Part shown: positions 24,039-32,169 of the stretch, piece after piece
How the letters are laid out: each line of letters opens with the position of its first letter
How positions within the stretch are numbered: the stretch's first letter is position 1
Source: an uncultured Oscillospiraceae bacterium
Lineage (GTDB): Bacteria > Bacillota > Clostridia > Oscillospirales > Oscillospiraceae
Direction: 5' to 3'
NCBI GenBank assembly: GCA_947626785.1
Contig: CANQTO010000023.1
Location: forward strand, 1-37,333
DNA: 37,333 nt
Position numbers and translations under genes: made by a program
The notes under the pieces: model-generated
What the model was told of the DNA's origin: nothing
The model's input: the letters and a program-made list of their open reading frames with translations, nothing else
Databases searched by the model: none

Positions 24039-24081
24039 AGTATCTCTCCTTTGCCAAAAGCGCTAACTCGATATCTTATTA

Positions 24082-24110
24082 ATAATTCCACATTTTTTGG
24101 CTTTTGTCAA
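24082..24110 (-). promoter_or_regulatory. Promoter of the P-ATPase-like gene
   Basis: On the minus strand a perfect TTGACA (24105-24110), 17 bases, and AATTAT (24082-24087, four of six), 44 bases before the ATG. Confidence 0.55.
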
Positions 24111-24175
24111 CAAAATATGTTTCCGCCTCCGCCGTCCGCTTGTCTCTTTACAAACCGCGAGGGGTGAACTCTTTC

Positions 24176-24204
24176 TGGACATTTCCTTTATGGCATGCTA
24201 TAAT
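24176..24204 (+). promoter_or_regulatory. Promoter of the histidine kinase gene
   Basis: TGGACA (24176-24181), 17 bases, and a perfect TATAAT (24199-24204). The predicted start site near 24211 makes the ATG at 24260 the real start rather than the earlier in-frame ATG at 24104. Confidence 0.8.
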
Positions 24205-24259
24205 TGATTTGAAAATTACATATTTTCCCAAATCATCGGTAAAAGAGGCGAGCGTACAT

Positions 24260-26197
24260 ATGGTCCGTGATACAGAACCCGTCAAAAGAGATAAAAGCCT
24301 GACAGCCACAGGCATCGTGATCGCCGTCATCGTGGCGCTCCTGCTCCTCGCCTATATCCAGATCTATACCAACCTCCGGCAGCGGTCCATGGGCCGGCTG
24401 GAGGAGGGCGCAAACACCGCCATTGAGGAGATCACCTCTAAGATCGAGCGGGACAGCCACCTGCTGAACGCCACGGCCAGCATCATCTCTCAGGCGGATA
24501 ATCTGGATATCGAGGCCACCCTGGCCATCATGAAGACCACCAACCCCCTGCTGGAGACCATGAACGTGCGCATCCTGCTGCCGGACGGCCGCGTCCTGTC
24601 TGCCGACGGCACGATCTCTGATCTGGCTGGCAACGGCGAGCTCTCCTTCGCGGAAGAGGCCCCCCAGGGCGAGCATATCTCCAACCGCACGCATGATATC
24701 ATCTCCGGCCAGCCGATCCTGCGGCATTACGTGCCCATCGTCCAGGACGGGGAGACCGTCGCCATGCTCTACGGCGTCACCGACCTGGACAGCCTGCCCG
24801 GCAGCCTCAATATCGACAACATCTTCAACGGCCGGGCATATGTCTATATTATAGACACCCGGTCCGGTGATTTTCTCGTGGACACTTGGCACGACAAGCT
24901 GGGCAACATCTCTGACTTCTCCTCCGCCAACTACGGCCGGGAGACCAAGGGCGAAAAGGACTGGAATGAATACACCGACGATCTTAGCCAGATGCACTCC
25001 GGCTATGTCGTCTACCGCACACCCAACACCGACGGTTGGGAATACATGTACTACGCCCCCATCGGGGTCAACAAGTGGTCGGTGGCAGTGGATGTGCCGG
25101 AGAGAGTGGCCTTTGCCACTGTCTTCACGGTGCAGCGGATCTGCGTCGTCCTGGGCGTGCTGATGGCTCTCACGGTCATCGCGTACTATCTGTGGGTGCG
25201 GCGCAACGCCAGGCAGATCATGGAGCAGGCGGTGGAGCACGCGGTGCTGGCCGAGAAGCTGCAAAAGGCCGAGGCCGCCGACCGGGCCAAGAGCGTATTT
25301 CTGTCCAACATGTCCCACGATATCCGCACGCCCATGAACGCTATCATCGGCTTTACCACCCTGGCCCAGGTCAATATCGACAACCGGGAGCGGACCCAAG
25401 AGTATCTGCGGAAGATCCTCTCCTCCAGCAACCATATGCTCTCCCTGATAAACGACGTGCTGGACATGAGCCGCATCGAATCCGGCAAGCTGAACATCGA
25501 GGAGAAGGAGTGCTCCATCTCGGACATTTTCCGGGACCTGCGTAACATCATCCAGACCCAGATGCAGTCCAAGCAGCTCAACTTCTTCATGGACACCGTA
25601 GACGTGATCGACGAGCACATCTACTGCGACAAGCTGCATGTGAACCAGGCCCTGCTGAACCTGCTCTCCAACGCCATCAAGTTCACGCCCCCCGGCGGCA
25701 CCGTGGCGCTGACGGTCCGGCAGAAGCCCCATGCGCCCAAGGGCTACGGCTCCTATGAGATCCGGGTCAAGGACACCGGCATCGGCATGAGTCCCGAGTT
25801 TGTAGAGCATATTTTCGAGCCCTTCGAGCGGGAGCGCAACACCACCGCCAGCGGCATCCAGGGCACCGGGCTGGGCATGGCCATCACCAAGAACATCATC
25901 GACACCATGGGCGGCACCATCGAGCTGCACTCCGAGCAGGGCAAGGGCACGGAATTCATCGTCAGCCTGGACTTCCGCCTCTGCGAGGAGCCGAAGACGG
26001 TGGAGGCTGTTCAGGAGCTCCAGGGCCTGCGGGGCCTGGTAGTGGACGACAGCTTTTCCACCTGCGACAGCGTCACCAAGATGCTGACCCAGATCGGTAT
26101 GCGGGCCGAGTGGACCATGCACGGGCAGGAGGCCGTCCTGCGGGCCCGGCAGGCCGTGGAGATGGGCGACGAGTACCACGCCTATATCATAGATTGA
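24260..26197 (+). CDS. Hybrid sensor histidine kinase, truncated in receiver domain 1
   Basis: 645 aa as read. Membrane helix about 17-36, an extracytoplasmic Cache/PAS-like sensor (about 40-285), membrane helix about 292-312, HisKA with the phosphorylated His353 in SNMSHDIRTPMNAI, HATPase_c with NLLSNAIKFTPPGG (N box), VKDTGIGMS (G1) and GTGLGMAI (G2), then receiver domain 1 from about 590 (LRGLVVDDSF). The frame stops at TGA directly after Asp645 of YIID, the place of the phosphoacceptor aspartate. The cause is a tandem 4-base duplication (GATTGATT, 26192-26199). The kinase core remains whole, so a kinase without its own receivers could be made. Start chosen from the promoter at 24176-24204 and a GAGG upstream. 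Confidence 0.85.
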   Translation: MVRDTEPVKRDKSLTATGIVIAVIVALLLLAYIQIYTNLRQRSMGRLEEGANTAIEEITSKIERDSHLLNATASIISQADNLDIEATLAIMKTTNPLLETMNVRILLPDGRVLSADGTISDLAGNGELSFAEEAPQGEHISNRTHDIISGQPILRHYVPIVQDGETVAMLYGVTDLDSLPGSLNIDNIFNGRAYVYIIDTRSGDFLVDTWHDKLGNISDFSSANYGRETKGEKDWNEYTDDLSQMHSGYVVYRTPNTDGWEYMYYAPIGVNKWSVAVDVPERVAFATVFTVQRICVVLGVLMALTVIAYYLWVRRNARQIMEQAVEHAVLAEKLQKAEAADRAKSVFLSNMSHDIRTPMNAIIGFTTLAQVNIDNRERTQEYLRKILSSSNHMLSLINDVLDMSRIESGKLNIEEKECSISDIFRDLRNIIQTQMQSKQLNFFMDTVDVIDEHIYCDKLHVNQALLNLLSNAIKFTPPGGTVALTVRQKPHAPKGYGSYEIRVKDTGIGMSPEFVEHIFEPFERERNTTASGIQGTGLGMAITKNIIDTMGGTIELHSEQGKGTEFIVSLDFRLCEEPKTVEAVQELQGLRGLVVDDSFSTCDSVTKMLTQIGMRAEWTMHGQEAVLRARQAVEMGDEYHAYIID

Positions 26198-26852
26198 TTG
26201 GTTCCTGCCCGATCTCAGTGGGCTGGAGGTGGTGCGCCAGATCCGCGCCATCGTGGGAGACAGCACGCCGATCATCATCGTCACCGCCTACGACTGGACC
26301 GCTTTTGAGGAGGAGGCCCGGGCGGCGGGCGTGAACGCCTTCTGCAACAAGCCCATCTTTCTCTCCGAACTCCGGGACATCCTGATCGAAGCCACCGGCA
26401 ATATGCTCAGCGCTCAGCCGGAGAACCCCATCCCCGACCTGTCCGAGCACCTGGGCGGCACCCGCCTCCTGCTGACGGAGGACAACGAGCTGAACCGGGA
26501 GATTGCGGTGGAGATCCTCACCGACAGCGGCTTTGTGGTGGACACGGCCGAGGACGGCTCCATTGCCGTGGAAAAGGTGAAAAACGCCGCTCCGGGCGCC
26601 TATTCCCTCATCCTCATGGACATCCAGATGCCGCAGATGAACGGGTACGACGCCACCAGGGCCATCCGGGCCCTGGACGATCCGGCCCGGGCCAGCATCC
26701 CCATCGTAGCCATGACGGCCAACGCCTTTGAGGAGGACCGGAAAAAGGCCTTTGACGCTGGGATGAACGCGTTCGTCTCCAAACCCATCGACGTGGATAA
26801 GCTGATGGGGGTCCTCAGTTCCATCTTAGGGGCCGAGGGAAAGCAGCAGTAA
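26198..26852 (+). pseudogene. Detached 3' part of the hybrid kinase: rest of receiver 1 and receiver 2
   Basis: In a frame shifted by one from the kinase, the sequence continues as LPDLSGLEVVRQIR and ends receiver 1 with VTAYDW and NKPIFLSELRDIL. A complete receiver 2 follows (RLLLTEDNELNREIAVEIL, phosphoacceptor Asp in LILMDIQMP, MTANAF, SKPIDVDK). Removing four bases at 26192-26199 joins both parts into one protein of about 860 aa. A GTG at 26229 could start it separately, but no good ribosome site is seen, so I treat it as a stranded fragment unless frameshifting or slippage restores it. Confidence 0.8.
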
Positions 26853-26869
26853 AACCGCCCGGAAAAGAC

Positions 26870-26913
26870 CAGCACCGAGGACTGCGAAAAGCAGTTCCCC
26901 GGTGCTGTTTTTT
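26870..26913 (+). terminator. Terminator of the kinase gene
   Basis: Stem CAGCACCG / CGGTGCTG with an inner GACTGC/GCAGTT pairing, followed by TTTTTT. Its T-tract overlaps the decayed last repeat of the CRISPR array. Confidence 0.85.
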
Positions 26914-29105
26914 GCAGTCCCCCTTGTGGGGGACGACTGCAGAGCTCCATGCCCAGGTCAGCCAGTGCCTATTTCAACCCACACCCCCTTGCGGGGGCGA
27001 CCTGATATTCAGCTTCGTTTGATTACTTGCGTATTATTTCAACCCACGCCCCCGCATGGGGGCGCTGCCTGAGTTTGCCGGCAACACCACGACCCGTGTG
27101 GGATTTCAATCCACACCCCCCGCGCGGGGGGCGACGCAACTGGACCAAGTACGCCCGGGACTTCGACCAATTTCAATCCACGCCCCGCGTGCAGGGGCGG
27201 CACGAACTTCGCAAATGTCAACAACAACGGGAACGCATTTCAACCCGCGCCCCCGTGTGGGGGCGACTACCGCCGTTGCAACGTCCATTTCGACATAGGT
27301 ATTTCAATCCACACCCCCGCGTGGGGCGACGCGATGCCGGTCGCGTTTTTGGCTTTCTCAAGATAGTTTCAACCCACGCCTCCGTGCGAGGCAACGGGGC
27401 CGTGTAGAGCAGCGTCTCGGCCTTGACCCAATTTCAATCCACGCCTCCACGCTGGGGGCGACTCCAATGGCGGTACGGCCATGCCCCTCACTGACGAATT
27501 TCAACCCACACCCCCGATCGGCCAGCCTGTGATTGGCAGGGACGGATTTCAACCCACGTCCTCCTCGCGGGGGGCGACCTCTGACCTGATAGGCGACAAT
27601 GTTTCCATCAAGTGATTTCAACCCGCGCCCCTCGCGAGGGGGCGGCCAAAAGCGCCGGGAGCTGGAGAAAGACGAACCGGAATTTCAACCCACGCCCCCG
27701 CGCTGGGGGCGACTGTCCGCAAGATGGAGCGGGAGAACGCGGCCCTATTTCAACCCGCGCCCCCCTGCGGGGGACGACATGTATTCTCGTCTAGCTTATA
27801 GCCCTTGGGGGCCTTATTTCAACCCACGCCCTCCATACGGAGGGCGACCCTATTTTTGCGGGCGACCGCCGCACCATACGGCAATTTCAATCCACGCCCC
27901 TACGCGACGGCGACCGTGCTGGAGTCCAGCAAATATGCTCAAATCCTGATTTCAATCCACGCCCCCACGCTGGGGGTGACCTGCGTTCCTATACTTGGCG
28001 ATACAGAGCAGCGTATTTCAACCCATGCCCCTCGTGAGGGGCGACACCACGGGATGGAGCCCCCTGGTCTTTTAGTCCCATTTCAACCCGCGCCCCCCGC
28101 ATGGGGGTGACGTTAATAATCGAGTTCTGTTTTCTCCTCAAAAGCAATTTCAACCCGCGCCTCCGCGGGGGGCGACCATGATTTCCCTCCAAATCCCGAC
28201 CCTGAATTAATTTCAACCTACGCCCCCTCGCGGGGGGCGACTGTGACGCCGTCTATCTGCAAATATGCGTTTGCAATTTCAACCCACGCCCCCCGCGCGG
28301 GGGGCGACATGGTCCGGCCACACGTCCCGCCCATCATCCCGATTTCAACCCACGCCCCCCGCGCGGGGGGCGACGTCCGGCCTTCGCAATGATGGCAAAA
28401 ATTTTCGATATTTCAACCCGCGCCCCCGCGCGGGGGGCGACCGCCGGAAGGCGTGGGTATGTCGGAGCTGCTGGAATTTCAACCCGCGCCCCCGCGCGGG
28501 GGGCGACGACAGGTCCAGGCCGATATAACACGGCTTCCCCCTATTTCAACCCGCGCCCCCGCGCGGGGGGCGACAATCACGGGCTTTTTTCCAGTCCGCC
28601 GACACATAATTTCAACCCGCGCCCCCGCGCGGGGGGCGACACCGAAACCGCACAACTATCCGCAAGGCGATCTTATTTCAACCCGCGCCCCCGCGCGGGG
28701 GGCGACCCGTTTTTGGTCACCCGCTGCTCGATGGCGTCAATTTCAACCCGCGCCCCCGCGCGGGGGGCGACCTTTTTTTGTTACCCTTTAGGCAAGGAGG
28801 ACAAAGATTTCAACCCGCGCCCCCGCGCGGGGGGCGACTCATGTGATCCTCCTCCCCGCCCTCGTACACGTCCAATTTCAACCCGCGCCCCCGCGCGGGG
28901 GGCGACGCTTGTCAAATCCAAACATGGCCGCATAGCACACATTTCAACCCGCGCCCCCGCGCGGGGGGCGACGAGCCAGGTATCTGAGTGATAGAGCACG
29001 AGGATATGATTTCAACCCGCGCCCCCGCGCGGGGGGCGACCAATATCAAGGGCAAGCCCACCAACAGCGAGTTATTTCAACCCGCGCCCCCGCGCGGGGG
29101 GCGAC
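26906..29105 (-). CRISPR. Type I-C CRISPR array, 33 clear repeats plus one decayed terminal repeat
   Basis: Transcribed on the minus strand from a leader at 29106-29279. The first repeat is 29074-29105 and the last clear one 26971-27001; a decayed copy ends at 26937, with a normal 33-base spacer after it. On the plus strand repeats begin ATTTCAAYCC and end GCGAC, around a GC stem. The 11 leader-proximal repeats (28410-29105) are identical, 32 nt. Two 33-nt repeats follow (28276-28308, 28342-28374). The 20 older ones differ from each other. Spacers are 33-37 nt and all different; the unit starting 27498 is about 18 nt short. The form (GTCGC...TTGAAAT on the transcribed strand) fits the type I-C cas genes beside it. 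The small ORFs within are repeat translations, not genes. Confidence 0.98.
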
Positions 29106-29123
29106 GGCAAACCTGCCCAAAAT

Positions 29124-29152
29124 CTTATAAAAAGTTCTGTGCAGTCTGCCAA
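29124..29152 (-). promoter_or_regulatory. CRISPR leader promoter
   Basis: In the 174-base leader between cas2 and the array, the minus strand has TTGGCA (29147-29152), 17 bases, and TATAAG (29124-29129). Transcription would start about ten bases before the first repeat. Confidence 0.7.
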
Positions 29153-29279
29153 AAAGCATTTGCCTTAGAAAGCTATACTACCTGAAAAGACGCCTTATTT
29201 TGCCGGAAATCCCTTCGCCGTGGGCAAAAGGCCGGTGCGAACCCTGCGGGGTTTTTCTGTCCGCTGGGCCCTCGCACCG

Positions 29280-29570
29280 CTATACCATCAGTACGCCCTC
29301 CGGCTCATAGGACGCTTTCACGCCAAAGTGTTCGATCTTGTTTTGATACTTGTTCCCTATCTGATAAAACCGCAGGCTGTCCCTCTCCGGGTCGATGGCC
29401 GCCAGCAGTTGGGCCTGGAGCTGTTTGTACTGCGCCGGGTCCAGCAGACATTCGAACACAGAATTCTGTACCCGCTGGCCGTAATTGACGCACTGCTTCG
29501 CCACCCGCCGCAGCCGTCTCCGCCCGGCGGCATCCTCTGTATTCACGTCATAGGTGATCAGCACCAGCAT
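29280..29570 (-). CDS. cas2: CRISPR-associated endonuclease Cas2
   Basis: 96 aa, ferredoxin-like fold. Begins MLVLITYDVNTEDAAGRRRL, with the conserved Asp after the first strand, then GQRVQNSVFECLLD and a C-terminal strand pair. Cas2 bridges two Cas1 dimers in the spacer-integration complex. It starts nine bases after the cas1 stop, is last in the cas operon, and is next to the leader. Confidence 0.96.
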   Translation of the reverse strand: MLVLITYDVNTEDAAGRRRLRRVAKQCVNYGQRVQNSVFECLLDPAQYKQLQAQLLAAIDPERDSLRFYQIGNKYQNKIEHFGVKASYEPEGVLMV

Positions 29571-29579
29571 AAGCTCGCC

Positions 29580-30611
29580 TCACTTCCACAAAAAGGGTGG
29601 ATAACCCTCCAGATCGCCCCGGAGGACCCGGGCCAGCAGCAGAGACTGGACATAGGGCACCAGTCCCCAGGCCAATTTTTCCTTTAAATAGGGGTGGGTG
29701 ATGGGCTCTGCCAGCCGCTTTTGCCAGGCAGAAAGGAAGAGCTTCCGCCCCTCCTCCGTGAGCCATACCGCCCCGCTTGGCTGCCGGTCAAAATGCTCGG
29801 GCCGTATCACCCGGTTGTTGATAAGAGTGAGCACGAACCGGTCGGCAAACAGGGGCCTCAGCTCTTCCATCAGATCCAGCGCCAGGGAGACCCGCCCCGG
29901 CCGGTCCCGGTGGAGAAAGCCCACATAGGCATCCAGCCCCACGCTCTCCAGCGCCCCGGCGCAGGCGTTGGCCAGCAGCGTATAGGCGAAGGACAGCAGA
30001 GCGTTCACCGGGTCCAGGGGCGGGCGGCGGGAGCGGCCGGTGAAAGCGAAGGTCTCCCGCTGATTCAGGATCAGCGCGTCGAAGGCGTCAAAATAGACGG
30101 CCGCCGTTTGGCCTTCCAGCCCTCGGAGGGACTCAGGGTCGGTTTCCTCCAGAAAGGCGGGCAGGCTGTCCGCCAGCAGAGAGGAAGCCCGGCCCAGCTT
30201 CTCATCGTCCACACGCATAGCGTGGTCCCGCCGGGTGCGCTCGATGCTCCACCGGCTGTTGTATACCTTACCGAAGAGGAAGTTTCGGGCAACAATGCAG
30301 CTCTGGGCCTCATCGTCGGCCACGCGGTACTGGGTCCGGCGCAGCAGGACGTTGCCCGGATTTTCCCCGCAGACTCTTGCCAAAAACCGGCCCTTGGGGG
30401 TCAGGAAGCACAGATTGATCCCCTCCTGGGCGCACTTGCCCATGAGGGCGGGACTGGCCCCCTTATAAGAGAAGCAGAGGATATTCTCCAGGGTGTGGAG
30501 GGGGAACTGGCCCCGCTTCTTCTCTCCGGCCAGCACGATCACCGTCTCCCCCTCCAGGGCCAGGTAGCTGTCCTCGCTGAGGACAAACAGCGTGTTCAGA
30601 AACTTCCTCAC
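29580..30611 (-). CDS. cas1: CRISPR-associated integrase Cas1 (type I-C)
   Basis: 343 aa from a GTG at 30609-30611 that overlaps the cas4 stop (GTGA); earlier in-frame starts lie within cas4. The N-terminus MRKFLNTLFVLSEDSYLALE is typical of I-C Cas1. The metal ligands are visible as Glu in LRGLEGQTAAVYF, His in GFLHRDRPGR and Asp in ALDLMEELRP. It integrates new spacers at the leader end together with Cas2 and, in this subtype, Cas4. The gene is intact. Confidence 0.96.
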   Translation of the reverse strand: MRKFLNTLFVLSEDSYLALEGETVIVLAGEKKRGQFPLHTLENILCFSYKGASPALMGKCAQEGINLCFLTPKGRFLARVCGENPGNVLLRRTQYRVADDEAQSCIVARNFLFGKVYNSRWSIERTRRDHAMRVDDEKLGRASSLLADSLPAFLEETDPESLRGLEGQTAAVYFDAFDALILNQRETFAFTGRSRRPPLDPVNALLSFAYTLLANACAGALESVGLDAYVGFLHRDRPGRVSLALDLMEELRPLFADRFVLTLINNRVIRPEHFDRQPSGAVWLTEEGRKLFLSAWQKRLAEPITHPYLKEKLAWGLVPYVQSLLLARVLRGDLEGYPPFLWK

Positions 30612-31282
30612 GGCGCACCCTCCTCTCCCGGCAGATGGGCCCGAAGATAGGCAGCCGGAGACGGACATTTTGCCAGCCGGGGCAGGCACAGATCATTCAG
30701 GGAGCAGGCGGAGCAGCTCTTACCTGACTTTACCTTAGGCGTGTAGCCTCTGGCATAGAGGGAGCGCATCTCCGCCAGCAGTGCCTCCGCCCGTTCCCGG
30801 AGGGCTGCATCCAGCGCCACTCTTGCGCGCCGCCTGGGCTCGCCATAGAACAGGCTGCCCTCCGGTATGTCGCACAGCAGCATCTCCTCCAGGCACATAG
30901 CCTGGACGCAGAGCTGGAGTTCGTCGGCGTCAAAGGGCTTGGGTTTGCCGCGCTTATATTCCACGGGATAGGGGCACCATCTCCCCTCCCGCCCTGCCAG
31001 AGTCACCCCCGAAGGGTCCCGGCGGAATTCCACCACATCGCATACTCCCTGGACCTGAAGTCGATGGGACACGACCCGAAGGCCGCGGACGGTCAGCGTA
31101 TCGCCGCGGCTCTCGATCTGGGTCTCGTCGTGGGCCCGCCGGTGGAGCAGGTCCCCCTCCACCGTGCGCACATTCTCCGCCCACTGCCGCTCGATGTGGA
31201 TCAGGGCCCACTGGCGGCGGCAAAAGGCGAAATGCTGGAGGCCGGAAAGGGCCAGGTACTCGTCCTCCGGAAAGCCGGTCAC
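30608..31282 (-). CDS. cas4: CRISPR-associated exonuclease Cas4
   Basis: 224 aa. RecB-like nuclease with an iron-sulfur cluster: first Cys in HFAFCRRQWAL, a C-terminal triplet CSACSLNDLCLPRL, and nuclease residues in LLHRRAH, GVCDVVEF and YPVEYKRGKP. Cas4 trims pre-spacers and checks the PAM before integration in I-C systems. Its ATG overlaps the cas7 stop (ATGA), and its end overlaps the cas1 GTG. Confidence 0.95.
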   Translation of the reverse strand: MTGFPEDEYLALSGLQHFAFCRRQWALIHIERQWAENVRTVEGDLLHRRAHDETQIESRGDTLTVRGLRVVSHRLQVQGVCDVVEFRRDPSGVTLAGREGRWCPYPVEYKRGKPKPFDADELQLCVQAMCLEEMLLCDIPEGSLFYGEPRRRARVALDAALRERAEALLAEMRSLYARGYTPKVKSGKSCSACSLNDLCLPRLAKCPSPAAYLRAHLPGEEGAP

Positions 31283-32169
31283 CCCATACGCGTGCAGGTG
31301 ACGCCGGCGGGGAGCGCGGCTTCGTTTACGGCGACGCTGTAGTCGCTGTAGGAACGGGGGCTGATAACACCCTCCTTCCGGGCAACGCTGACCGTATCGA
31401 AGAGCTTCCAGGCGGGGGCGCAGCCCAGCTCGGAGTTGTGCTTGAAGACGATCAGCTCCCGGACGGCCATCTTGCCCCGGGCGGCAGAGCGGTCGTTCTC
31501 GAACATATTCAGGATGGCCTGCCAGAGCAGCTCCAGGTCGCTCTCAGAGAAGCCGGTGACCTTCCGGGCCAGATTGGCGGAGACGTAGCCCTCGCAGCGG
31601 TAGAGCGCGTAGGGGACGATGTACTTGCGGCCCATCTCGGTGCCCTTTTTCTCCGCGTCGGCCTCGGTGGTGATGGCCACCCGGGTAATGGTGACCTCCT
31701 GGGGAACGATGGGGTCGACGCTCCGGGCAAAGCCCAGCTGCACCGGTCCGCGGATCTGGCCGCAGTTGAGATTGTTCTTCACAAAGGTGGTCATAACGGC
31801 CCCGAAGGCGCGGATATCGAAGAAGTTCTGGCACATGAAGTCCCGGACCTTCTCATCCAGCTTGTCGTCCCTCTTTTTTGCCTCCTTGACGGTCTTCTCG
31901 TCGATGTCCCAGTGGGCAAAGGCCTCGGCGTCAGAGCGGTTCAGAGGCACGCCGTCCTTGATGTAAATGCGGTAGCCGGGCTCGTCCTCCTTGGCGGTCT
32001 CCACGAAGTTCCGGATCTTCCGCTTCAGGCACACATCGGTGACAAGGCCGTAGCCGGTCTCCGGGTCCATCCGGGGCATGTTGCCCGCGTCCGGGTCCCC
32101 GTTGGGGTTGCCGTTCTCCACGTCGAACAGGAGCACGAATTCATAGCGGTTTTTGATAGGGTCAGACAT
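31279..32169 (-). CDS. cas7: CRISPR-associated protein Cas7c (Csd2)
   Basis: 296 aa from the ATG at 32167-32169 (AGGAGGAAAAGAAA upstream); longer readings on this frame run back into cas8c. Typical start NRYEFVLLFDVENGNPNGDP, then GLVTDVCLKRKIRNFV, NLNCGQIRGPVQLGFARSVD and ITRVAITTEA. Several copies form the backbone of Cascade along the crRNA. It overlaps cas8c by eight bases and cas4 by four. Confidence 0.96.
   Translation of the reverse strand: MSDPIKNRYEFVLLFDVENGNPNGDPDAGNMPRMDPETGYGLVTDVCLKRKIRNFVETAKEDEPGYRIYIKDGVPLNRSDAEAFAHWDIDEKTVKEAKKRDDKLDEKVRDFMCQNFFDIRAFGAVMTTFVKNNLNCGQIRGPVQLGFARSVDPIVPQEVTITRVAITTEADAEKKGTEMGRKYIVPYALYRCEGYVSANLARKVTGFSESDLELLWQAILNMFENDRSAARGKMAVRELIVFKHNSELGCAPAWKLFDTVSVARKEGVISPRSYSDYSVAVNEAALPAGVTCTRMG

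Noticed and set aside
26192-26260. TGA in the kinase as a selenocysteine or readthrough codon
   Set aside because: Reading on in the same frame gives no receiver sequence; the receiver continues only after a shift of four bases.
24233-26284. A 683-codon open frame opposite the histidine kinase
   Set aside because: It is a His/Gly/Asp-rich shadow of the kinase; no ribosome site or motif.
27027-29185. Several open frames across the array, translating as tandem STRAPARGAT-like peptides
   Set aside because: They are only the CRISPR repeats and spacers read through; no ribosome sites, and the period equals the repeat unit.
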